Below are positions 35,464 through 45,010 of a stretch of 64,000 nt of DNA, piece by piece. The DNA comes from Oegoconia quadripuncta (Eukaryota > Arthropoda > Insecta > Lepidoptera > Autostichidae): NCBI GenBank assembly GCA_949316235.1, contig OX438742.1, positions 34,354,853-34,418,852 of the forward strand. Direction: 5' to 3'. The position numbers were made by a program, and so were the translations under genes. Below the pieces are notes generated by a model that saw nothing but the letters and a program-made list of their open reading frames with translations, ran no database searches and was not told the DNA's origin. Numbering within the stretch: the stretch's first letter is position 1; each line of letters opens with the position of its first letter.

Positions 35464-36063
35464 AATTAGATCTAATATAAATGTCGAAAGATTTAGTAAA
35501 ATTTAGTTTGGTAACACTGTGTAAAACAAAGGATATACGTGCATATTATATATCAGACATTGTCTACTGTAATTATGTATTGAGTACCTACCAATGCAAG
35601 TAAATATTTATAAAGACACCTATGAGTTAAATTCCAAGACTAAGAGCACTATGTATCGCCAGTATCACTTCAGACAATAAAGACAACTCCAAGCATTAAA
35701 CGATGGCATATATAAAACGTACTAAAAAATCAATACAAACAAAGTATGGTATCCGCTCCGCAGGTGCTTAAACACCTTGTGCAACCCGAGCCACTTGGGA
35801 TATAACAGAACAAAAAAACGCCAAGGTTCCGTCTTGCCATCTGCTATTTAAGATGAGAGAGGTAAACGGTATCCGTATTGTGGCAAACTGAAAAACAAAG
35901 CCGGTCATCGCGATGACACATGGCTGGCTGTGGTTGACACAAGGCAAAGAAAGACGTTAGTATAAGTGCAACGTTATGGATACTCAAACCCGGCCAAGGG
36001 CAAATCGGGTTTCATGTAACGAGATGAGTGTGTTCCGTACGGAATAAGTTATCCTAATGTTAT
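35464..36063. other. No gene seen
   Basis: Non-coding spacer. A 14-bp palindrome GTCATCGCGATGAC lies near 35905-35918. Confidence 0.45.
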
Positions 36064-36395
36064 AATAACTATAAATTAAAAATTTTGAAAACCCCCCGAG
36101 AAACCAAGCGATTAAAACAAAACGGCTGAACCGATTTTTATAAACCATGTCTAAGAACCACCGCTTAGAAAACCTGCTCTCAAATAAAAAAAACACATCC
36201 AAATAGGATCAAACGGTTAAGAGCTTCGGTACCACAGAGAGACACACACATTATCGTCTTCTTGCCCTAGTCCCAATTTATTTTGGGTAGTAGTAGTACG
36301 TAGTACAGTACGTACGAATACGAAAACAATGTTTGTATGATACATATCTTCAAACATAACACCCGTCTTTTTGCGTCGGGGGTTAAAAACGTAAT
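36064..36395 (+). repeat. Repeat-E, longest copy
   Basis: Runs from AAATTAAAAATTTTGAAAAC through CGGCTGAACCGATTTTTATA to ACACCCGTCTTTTTGCGTCG and GGGGTTAAAAA. Inside it (36256-36295) is a CTTCTTGCCCTAGTCCCAAT piece that also occurs at 61842-61862, so one repeat may have landed in another. Non-coding. Confidence 0.6.
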
Positions 36396-36855
36396 TGGGT
36401 ATAAATTGAATTCATTGGGTGACATCGTAAACGTTACCCATGGTTATATTTGTTTGTCCATTGACGACATACATCGAGTTTACGTTCGTTATTGATAGTA
36501 TTTTCCTATAAAGTTATTATAAATAACATAATTGCGAAATAATATCCCTAAAGCGACTAACTACTTAAGTCAGCAACAAATGAGGATATTCAAAAATATT
36601 AATAGCAAAATAAGTTGCATTGTTAAAGTAACAAGTTGTGTCATACGAGTGTTATAGGAAAACTCACGAGTTATTGTACTGTTGTGCCATTACAGTCTAC
36701 ACTAACAAACAAGAAGCGATTTAGAGATCAATGATTGATAATAAGTAATCCTACGATAATATTCCAACAGCGATGTTAAAAATACACATCGATTTTAAGT
36801 TTTGCCAAAAGTTAAGCATGTTTCGTGATAATAGATTAAATTCGTTATTACTTAA
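36396..36855. other. No gene seen
   Basis: AT-rich spacer. Confidence 0.45.
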
Positions 36856-37190
36856 TTTTTTTTTTATGCACAACGGGTTGGTACTTTACCTCAATCACAC
36901 CTGATGTTAAGTGAAGATGAGGTAGAAGGTGGAAGTGTACTGCCCCGGAAACCCCACCACATTTGGGGAACTGGCTATCTTATCTCTGACAACCGGAACA
37001 CAACAATGCTATTAACATTGCTGCTTGGCGGCAGATTTAGATAAGATGGTAGTAGCTAGCCAGGCGGACATTTAAAATTCCCTACCACCAACCAAACCGA
37101 GTACTTAAAACATGTACCCCGCTGGGGATAGAACCCGCGACCTCCGAATCGTAAACCCAATAATGTTCACATTGAACCAGGGAGGCGGTT
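36856..37190 (-). repeat. SINE-A, full-length copy, minus strand
   Basis: It has a tRNA-like head at 37190-37115 (A-box region CCTGGTTCAATGTG; B-box now GGTTCTATCCC with one change from consensus), the complete body, and a tail closing in an A-run (T-run at 36856-36865 on plus). It is nearly collinear with 30099-30430, with scattered substitutions. Confidence 0.87.
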
Positions 37191-37774
37191 AAATTTGATG
37201 GATGAAAATTCATTACAACCTGATTTATCATTCTCAATTACCGATTTGGCCCCACAGTACACGTTGTTCAGTTTGACGGTCACAGCCACCGCTTAAAATG
37301 CTATCAGCTAATTTTATTATTACCTTAAACATAATGTGACTAAGACAACAACAACAACAAGAACAAATTTTATTATGATACATCAGATTTCTAGTTAAAA
37401 ATGGCAGTGACAAAATCACTATAATTTTTTATTGACCTAGAGACTAAAGTCACGAACACAAAAGAATCTTTGTTTAAATGCTCACACGCAAGCACGCGAT
37501 AATCAAACCATCATTGTAGGATAAAAATACTTCAAACAATACAGCATACAGTACAAAATAGGATTTACAACAATCGAAAAGTACATCAAGCTACAAAATA
37601 ACATGTACTAAATACATCGTGACTCGTCATCGTGAAGCAGGATTTAGTGAAGTTTAGTAGGTACTTGTGCAAATATTATAACAGAATCAACTGCTCATTG
37701 ATTTCATTGACTTATACTCGTTTTTAAATAGTTAAACATGTTAATGATAGTCTTAATCTATCTAATGAAATGAA
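37191..37774. other. No gene; short ACA repeat
   Basis: AT-rich, with an (ACA)n tract at 37346-37361. Nothing coding is recognised. Confidence 0.45.
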
Positions 37775-38500
37775 ATTTACTCGTACCACTAATGTTGTTC
37801 GCCGTGGTCTCCCCCTACCAATACTACTATACACATTCGCTTCGTATATCTTTTTCGTTAGGTCTTGTTTCATTCATCCACTCCACATGTCCAAACCATC
37901 TCATCATACCTTTTTCAATCTTGGGCCCGTATTAATAAACCAATCTCAATACAAGTCTTGAGGCTGTATCAACCGAGATGCGTCTTAAGCAGTTGACGCT
38001 ATCTCAAGCTCCGTGCTAATTTATAAACCAATCTTGAGGTCTACTCAGCTGAGATCACTTCTCAAGTATTCGCGACGGCGAATGAATGATAGTCTTGAGA
38101 ATAGTTTATTAATACACAAAACTCCGCGCACCTCTTAAATGAGTACTGCTTGAGTATGCACGTGCTTTTCAGGTCTCAAGTTAGGTTTATTAACCAACAC
38201 GTTTACTTGGGACCGATCACAAGACTGTTCTCAATCTTGAGAATGGTTTATTAATACGGGCCTAAGTCACTGCGTCTTCTTTCACACGGTATAACTCCCT
38301 AATTACACTATTCCTAATTCTATCTTTCAACATCACCCCCCATTCATACCTCTCAATGATCTCATTTCCACTGCAATTCTCCTTTCATTTTTCTTCTGCC
38401 ATACCCAGCATTCACTCCCGTAAATCAGTGTTGGAACCAGTACCCCGCTATTAACAGCCAGACGAGCTTTTTGGATACCTTCTGGTTCGTCATAAAGACA
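37775..38500 (-). pseudogene. LINE reverse transcriptase remnant split by a MITE
   Basis: On the minus strand, 38480-38263 reads like the C-terminal part of a LINE protein of RTE-like type: GVLVPTLIYGSECWVWQ, then NERRIAVEMRSLRGM, frame breaks, and a KEDAVT end. After the MITE (37923-38262) the frame resumes at 37920 with KIEKGMMRWFGHVEWMNETR. Joining both sides gives one continuous homologous segment, so the element was intact across this point when the MITE landed. Stops and shifts (for example after NGG) show that it is dead. The clade call is tentative. Confidence 0.75.
37923..38262. mobile_element. Palindromic MITE inserted in the LINE remnant
   Basis: A 340-bp element with ends GGCCCGTATTAATAAACC on both strands, followed by related CAATCTCAA/CATTCTCAAG words. 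The inner sequence repeats CTTGAG/CTCAAG motifs many times, so the whole element can fold back. Non-coding. The target duplication is unclear: the sides read CTTG and TAAG. The superfamily is therefore not assigned. Confidence 0.8.
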
Positions 38501-38657
38501 TGCAGTGCTCCATTCACCTGATTATATCAGTGCATGATTTGCTTGAATGAGTGAGTGAGTTGATACCTAATATACGAATTCACTATGGTAAGATGCAGGG
38601 AACTTAGGAATTGCGATTAGATGAGGAAATTATATTGACAATCGACAATAGTAAGTA
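38501..38657. other. Flank of the long-TIR element
   Basis: A short spacer with a (GAGT)n-like patch at 38547-38558. No gene. Confidence 0.45.
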
Positions 38658-38659
38658 TA

Positions 38660-38915
38660 CGGGGCGTCCCAAAGTTATGGGACATGAAGGGGAAGTACCT
38701 TAAATATCGTAGATAGTGAATTTTGCTCAAAGAAGACTTTATGTTATTTTTAAAAGTTAGTAATTCTGCATTCATAGATTTTCTAAAAATTATTTGCTTC
38801 GGCTGGGAATCGAACCGACTCAAATGTGAAAAAAAAAACACCCTACTTTTATGATGCCAATCGAAAGAATAGCTAAAAAATAATAACTCTGCCTAAGTAA
38901 CATAGTATTTTAAAA
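38660..38915. repeat. Left 256-bp terminal inverted repeat
   Basis: Inverse of 40470-40725. It contains the complement of a GGTTCGATTCC box at about 38807-38817, and an A10 run at 38829-38838. The minus-strand frame that runs through it is repeated in the right TIR simply because the sequence is duplicated; I do not regard it as a gene. Confidence 0.93.
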
Positions 38916-38951
38916 CTGCCGTAGTCAATTAAGTAGGTATTTTTTTGTAAA

Positions 38952-40013
38952 TTAATTAATTAAATGCTCAAAATGTGATCCCTCTTGTCTTACGCAAATC
39001 GCCAATCTTTTAATGAGCCCGCTGCCTGTTGATTTTCTAATCATTTTATGGTGAACACTCGATGTGATATGGCACAATTCTGTTTGCAACTCGCCTACGT
39101 TCTCGTATCGCTTTTTGTATAGCATATCTTTCACGTATCCCCAAAAGAAGAAATCTAATGGTGTGAGGTCCGGGGATCTGGCCGGCCATCTAATCGGTCC
39201 ATTTGTACCAATCCATGTAGGAAAACATTCATTTAGAAAATCTGCTGCTCTCCGACTATTATGAGCCGGAGCTCCATCTTGTTGGAAAATTAAGTTTTCT
39301 TGCTCCGCCGCGGAATGGTTTCTTATCTTATCCCTTAAAATTTGAAGTATTCCTAAATACTTTTCTGTGTTCAAGGTTCCTTGGTAAAAATGGATTAAGA
39401 AAACCCGGTTTTTTAAAAGTCCGCACCAACAGTTGAGTGAAAAACGCACTTGGTTATTAGTTTCAGTCACTCGTAGGGGATTTTCTTTAGACCAAATACG
39501 ATTATTGTTGCGGTTATACATACCGTTATTGCTAAAGTTAGATTCGTCTGTCCAAATAATATTATCCAAAAAATTTGGATCTTCGAGCAATCGTGCCTGG
39601 ATATCAAGACAGAAATTTTTTCTCCTTTCTGTATCGCCCGGAAGTAATTTTTGAACCAATCGTCCTTCAACATAACTCTTAAAACCGTGTTTTTTTAATA
39701 CACGGTGTATTTTACTTTTTGAAACTCCAATTTCATGTTCTCCTTCTCTCACCGATGCTTTCGGAAAAGCCGAAAAGTAAATTAAAATACCAAGTTCTTC
39801 GTCGTTGATCGTATGGTTTTCTTGCTGTGGTTCTCTTGGGCGTTTATCGAAACGTCCCAGAGTTTTCAAATTGTTCACAAGCCTTTTCAAAACTTTACGA
39901 GACGGTATTTGTCTATCAGGATATTTTACGCCATACCACCGCAAACTTCTAGAGATATCTTTATCGTTCAAAAAATATGCTTCCATTAGATCAAAACTTA
40001 CTTGATATGCCAT
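38952..40013 (-). CDS. Tc1/mariner-superfamily transposase, DUF4817-type N-terminus, 353 residues
   Basis: Cut-and-paste DNA transposase. Residues about 1-60 match the DUF4817-type helix-turn-helix found at the front of many insect transposases (YPDRQIPSRKVLKRLV at 31-46, then LGRF). A second helix-turn-helix lies at about 86-110 (EIGVSKSKIHRVLKKHGF). The catalytic residues are D156 in WTDESNF, D246 in QQDGAPAH and D287 in SPDLTPLDFFFWG. The last pair is separated by 40 residues, against 34 in mariner, so this belongs to a different family of the superfamily. No stop or frameshift is seen. The ATG at 40013 is the first in frame and gives the expected MAY-type start. Plus-strand frames at 39064-40005 are shadows. 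Confidence 0.93.
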   Translation of the reverse strand: MAYQVSFDLMEAYFLNDKDISRSLRWYGVKYPDRQIPSRKVLKRLVNNLKTLGRFDKRPREPQQENHTINDEELGILIYFSAFPKASVREGEHEIGVSKSKIHRVLKKHGFKSYVEGRLVQKLLPGDTERRKNFCLDIQARLLEDPNFLDNIIWTDESNFSNNGMYNRNNNRIWSKENPLRVTETNNQVRFSLNCWCGLLKNRVFLIHFYQGTLNTEKYLGILQILRDKIRNHSAAEQENLIFQQDGAPAHNSRRAADFLNECFPTWIGTNGPIRWPARSPDLTPLDFFFWGYVKDMLYKKRYENVGELQTELCHITSSVHHKMIRKSTGSGLIKRLAICVRQEGSHFEHLIN

Positions 40014-40081
40014 GTTCGCAATAAATTAACACAATAACACTTGTGTAAGTGAATTGAGACTAAACAGATCAATATCCGAAA

Positions 40082-40212
40082 AACAAACGCTCGCACATAC
40101 TGTTCCATTTTCAAATTTAAGAACAACATTTAAATATATCACTTCTTTTTAAAATATCTTAAAAAGTATGCATTCAAACAAACGCTGTCATAAACTGTTC
40201 CATTTTCAAATT
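40082..40212. repeat. Direct repeat pair in the transposase leader
   Basis: A 36-bp word (AACAAACGCT...ACTGTTCCATTTTCAAATT) occurs at 40082-40118 and 40177-40212, 95 bp apart, between the transposase start and the right TIR. The position fits a promoter or an internal transposase-binding site, but no function is shown. Confidence 0.75.
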
Positions 40213-40469
40213 ATAAATTATTTATTTTTGTTTTTAATTTGCCTTCTGTCTAGCTTACAGAGGACGTATTGAAATACAAGTTTTATCATTTCATCTACAC
40301 GTGCACTTATAATAAGGAAAACTATGTTAGTACCTATTTTATGAAGTGGGTACTTATTTACGAATAATCAATGCTATCTTTGGAATGATAATATCGCTAC
40401 TTTTCGAACGTCGTCGGCAATAAATAACTTTCTTGAAATTTGACTCAATCATTTTATGTTGTTCCTTTC

Positions 40470-40725
40470 TTTTAAAATACTATGTTACTTAGGCAGAGTT
40501 ATTATTTTTTAGCTATTCTTTCGATTGGCATCATAAAAGTAGGGTGTTTTTTTTTTCACATTTGAGTCGGTTCGATTCCCAGCCGAAGCAAATAATTTTT
40601 AGAAAATCTATGAATGCAGAATTACTAACTTTTAAAAATAACATAAAGTCTTCTTTGAGCAAAATTCACTATCTACGATATTTAAGGTACTTCCCCTTCA
40701 TGTCCCATAACTTTGGGACGCCCTG
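40470..40725. repeat. Right 256-bp terminal inverted repeat
   Basis: Inverse of 38660-38915. It carries a perfect tRNA-type B-box GGTTCGATTCC at 40569-40579, preceded by T10 and GAGTC. Confidence 0.93.
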
Positions 40726-40727
40726 TA

Positions 40728-42157
40728 TTATTTATTTGGATAAGAAATTAGAAAGTGCGTCCAAGAGTAAGTTTATTGTAGATATCAATCTAAATGGAAG
40801 AACAATGCGATATCAAGATATATTTTCACCAAAACTTTCACAATTGAGTGTCACCCACAAAATTATTTAATGCTTGTCGCATAATCCCACGCCCCGTCGT
40901 AGATTTTCGACTGATGTAATTATGTCAACATCATTTTCATAGCGTACTGCATAGAGTATGTAGCACCGCCTACATGAAAGCGTATACTTTTGTTTTTTTT
41001 GTTCTTCGAGAGGTATATCAGTCAATGGTATAATAATATATTAGTGTTACAATTACAATGTTTGGGATATATACTGCAAAATTAAGCATTAATTAATTCA
41101 TGATAGAAAATTAAATGATAACCGGTTGAAGTTAATCGATAGACTAGTCTGACATGCAAAAGAAATTAGTGAGTGCCATTTATTAAAATTGTCAATAACG
41201 ATAGAATGAATGTTTATGCTATTTCAAAAAAATTATGGCATTATAAAATTTATTCACCAAGACATCAATAGGTTAAAAGTGACACAAATGATAGAACATT
41301 AGAGTAAAAGCCAGATACAGTCGAATAAATTGTGGATTCAACTGAAACGCACAAATGATTTTGCGGACAAACAACATGTTTCGAGTATTAAAAAAATAAC
41401 AACATTGGAATAAACTTTCCTCGGATGAAATTGAAAAATATATCACGACTTCTGCTTATCTTTAGTCCAATGGTGAACAATATATGCTCGTCCAAATCCT
41501 TAGGAATTACTTACCATGTCGCAACGTTTGTTCCTATAAAAAATGAAATGAAATTGATATTTTATTTCAACCTATAGGCAGATACCCTTTCTTTAAAGCA
41601 TGACGGTAGCGTCGTGTGATGTCTGATGTATTCCTATTGGCACTTTTCTATGTATAGGTTTTCTAAAGGTCGAGTGACAGAACAGTTAGCAGTGGCCTCG
41701 TGAAAAGGCCAGGAGACAAATAAAATTAAGAACTCGTGGCTCTACTGAAGGAATATAATACAGTAATCAATCCATCAAAAAGAGCCAAATGATTACCAAT
41801 CAATCAATTACACGTTACAACTAATCGTGTACCATTAAAAAGTAACTGATTTCTAGAGAAAGCGACCACGTAATAGACATAGGTAGTGAGATTAAATTGA
41901 TATTGAGGCAATACTAGCCACCATTTTTCATTTACTAATGAGAGGATTTTTTGACATTTTAATACACGAAGGTAAGAGTTCAAGTACACGATTGTTTTAC
42001 GTACTGTCGGATAAATATTTTTATTAATAATTTGATAGGTATACCTATACAACAATATATTTCCGAGTAATAAGCGAATTAAATATATTAAAACAATGTA
42101 CCTAAATATCATCCTATCTTAGGAGTTTACCGTAATTTTGTAAAATAAATGTTCAAT
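40728..42157. other. No recognisable gene
   Basis: AT-rich sequence. The frame at 41804-42112 (minus) is AT-biased and matches nothing I know. Confidence 0.45.
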
Positions 42158-42225
42158 TCTATAGAGGGGCCTATGTTCAGCAGTGGACGTTCGGCTGCGG
42201 CAGCAGCGGCTTCGAGAGCAAATAC
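42158..42225 (+). repeat. RTE-type LINE 3' coding tail
   Basis: GAGGGGCCTATGTTCAGCAG, then TGGACGTTCGGCTGCGGCAG: the plus-strand version of the motif at 11880 and 34484. Only the last 20 or so codons of the LINE ORF are left. Confidence 0.6.
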
Positions 42226-44737
42226 TGTACAATAAAAATACAACTCTGAATTTTAAGGGACTGCAAATTCAATTTTTAATAGAATATAAAATATTGAAAT
42301 ACAAACTGGCCATCTTGCTGGGTACGAAAAAGTGTATATAATCTGAATGGCAGTGTTGCCAGGATTTTTCTTACAATTCTAATTGAAAGCAATTGACTAA
42401 CGTTATATACCAAACCGACAAAAATATTAAAGTATTTATGATCAATAATATTATATTGAACAAGTACAATAATCAAATAGAAATAAGAAAACAAAAATAA
42501 GTATGTATCTATTATAAGTTATATATCATAAATGTATATATTTGAGGATATTCTTCTGTACGCCCAATAAACATTATCAATTGTAAATTTGGGTCGGCTG
42601 GAAGATATCCCTCATGGCATTATACCGCCTTTGTACACTATTTCGATTTAATGTATTATGTGTGTTACTATGCACAGTAAAGCCTTTACAAACAAATTAT
42701 TAAGATCCTTTCCCCTACGGAGATATGTGCGAACAAACTTTCCCATGTGATAACACGAGAATTTATTCAAACACGAACACCTACCTAAAGGATGTTCTAC
42801 AACATTTTGTGGAAATTGCTACACTTGTACTTGTACACATCTATTTAAACAAGGTTCTACAATCCATACCTACAGTGGATAACAGGTTCGAGTAAGAAAG
42901 CTGTTTATGAAAGGGATACTTTAATAAAGGATGTTTTGTGTCAATTTATTAGTTAAGTTTCCACTATGATCATAATATATTTATTACTCTGGATATACAA
43001 AAACCTCTCTCAGTGATTTCAGTCTCGCTAAATCCAGAACTGGCTAGTGAAATTGGTTAGTCCTGCGTGATTCAAGCGTAGGAAAAGAGCAGTAAGCATT
43101 GGGTATCCTGTTTCTGAAAATTTGTTTGTTTTTGCTTATAAGGCAGTTCAAGCACCGCTTAAATCGAGGGTCTGATAATCATTAATCACCTTCAGGGTAA
43201 CGGAACTCAATTGTATTACTTTTTTATTTTATTTATGGAATTCGATAAGCTATCGATTCAGTACGTACCCTTCTTTAGGGGAGCATCTCATAAAAAGTTG
43301 GCCAATAATTTAATTTGTACCTACATGTTTTAATGTTATGATAGACAAGCGACCGAACACATTATTTGAATACTGACTAGATAGATATTTACTTGTGTAA
43401 TTATCACAGTAATGGTATTTACATTTGGCATCACGCAATGATTTCTTTCGAGAGCCCTTCACACCCACTTAGCTAATAAAAGCGAATATATTTTGAAACC
43501 AAAGCCCATCGTTAAAAAATCTGGACCACTTCCAGCGACCTTGGGCCCCTTAAAATAAAGAATAGACCACTCACGCGCCGCCACAATTTATAGATCGCTC
43601 TCGTTTTACTAGGAAAGATCGACGATTGTGTATAACAATTAATAATAAAAATACAGCGATTGATATACAATAAATAACACGGTAATAATGTCATTATCTA
43701 CATGTGGGTGTATCTCATAAATGATGAATAAGGTGATACATATAAAAATGATTTATGTAGTGTCATAAATGTTAGGTTTTGGAATACACTTGCATGTTAC
43801 TTAAATAGGTGAGGACGCGCCTCAAACGACTTTACTAAGATTATCAATACATACAAAATTATCGGAATATTTTCAGTGTGATTTAAATAAACAATTTAAA
43901 ATGCAATAAAGTAACGCAAGATTACGGGACACACAAGGTCATAATATGAGTGATTTAAGTATAAATGCAGTTTCCATTCAAAATAAACAAAACCCACGCT
44001 ATGAAGTAACCAACAACAACATCTATTGAAATATTTCAAAGCAATATTATTGTAAGCTATTCAAGCTGTTTGAGGAGGTGAATGATAACAACGTACAAGC
44101 GCTACTGGTGCGGTTGCTTCTTTGAGTAACGTTTACTTAACATTTAGCGTGGCCTAGAAAACAAAAACAATAGAGGAGTACACTTTAAGATATCCGTTTC
44201 ATTAACGGTCAATAAAAATACTCATTAAAGCTAGAAGCTCGCTATTTTATGGTGCTGTTCATTCATCATATACCACCGCGGGTTGGCGAACCAATTTTTT
44301 TAGGGCTGCTGCCAAACAAATCATGGAGCAGTGAGCTCACTTGTCCAAACACGATATTATTTTGAGATACTTGGATTACAAAATATTACAAAAATTAGGT
44401 CAACCAACTGTCCATGCCTGGGAGAAGTTCTGTTATGTACGCACAACGTCGTGCAAATATGCCACTAAAAATAAATACGTCGTCTAGTGGCGCGAACGCG
44501 TGAAATTACTCTCTATAGTAGGTAGGTACCTAACTATAGACTCTTAATGTGTGTATATTTTTGGGAAAGTAGGTTTATTTAACGACCTATTATGCAATTA
44601 AATTGAGGTAGAATGTTTCCGCGTGTAATCAACCTTGATGTATACAAACTGTTGCAAAATCTTAATTTTAATTATTTGCTCCTGAAGTTTTGTATCATTT
44701 TCCTAGCAATTAATATTGAGTGTATTTCTGGTGCTTG
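42226..44737. other. No recognisable gene in 2.5 kb
   Basis: AT-rich, with minus-strand frames at 42276-42494 and 43512-43694 of no family. I see nothing that I can support as a gene or dispersed repeat. Confidence 0.42.
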
Positions 44738-45010
44738 GAGCAATTGTAACAACCGGGACCAACCATTTAACATGCCTTCCGAAGCACAGAAACACTCGTA
44801 TGAAAATGCCACTAGTACTTTAAGCAGTCTGTCCCGGTTGTTTTCAATTGGACGCAGTCGTTAAGCCGAGTCAGTGGCCTATACAGGGGTGGATTGAATA
44901 CACTGACTGTCAGGTAATCACTAGTCTGACACATATCCAATAAATGGCAATGGGCCCGGGATATGGCTCCTAATCCCAGTGAGAGGAGGGTGTGCCCCAA
45001 CGGCGGAGAC
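44738..45010 (+). repeat. Repeat-F, copy 2
   Basis: Contains ACCGGGACCAACCATTTAAC, CCTTCCGAAGCACAGAAACA and AAAATGCCACTAGT, shared with 30627-30700. A later part (44970-45010) has the CAGTGAGAGGAGGGTGTGCC word typical of lepidopteran LINE ends. The plus-strand frame at 44613-44864 runs into this repeat, so it is not counted as a gene. Confidence 0.55.

Larger units (their letters stand above)
38660..40725 (-). mobile_element. Complete Tc1/mariner-type transposon with 256-bp TIRs
   Basis: 2066 bp flanked by TA on both sides (38658-38659 and 40726-40727). The termini are CGGGGCGTCCC and, on the other strand, CAGGGCGTCCC. The inverted repeats are 256 bp each and by my reading differ only at the second base. 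One intact gene (38952-40013, minus) occupies the centre, with about 36 bp between its stop and the left TIR and a 456-bp leader before the right TIR. TIR identity and an open frame point to a recent insertion and a possibly active element. TIRs this long are unusual against the roughly 30 bp of classic mariners. Confidence 0.93.

Noticed and set aside
38617..38841. Two near-identical open frames at the two ends of the long-TIR transposon (38617-38841 minus and 40544-40870 plus)
   Set aside because: They are the same stretch of the inverted repeat read in both TIRs. The composition is not gene-like and there is no family resemblance.
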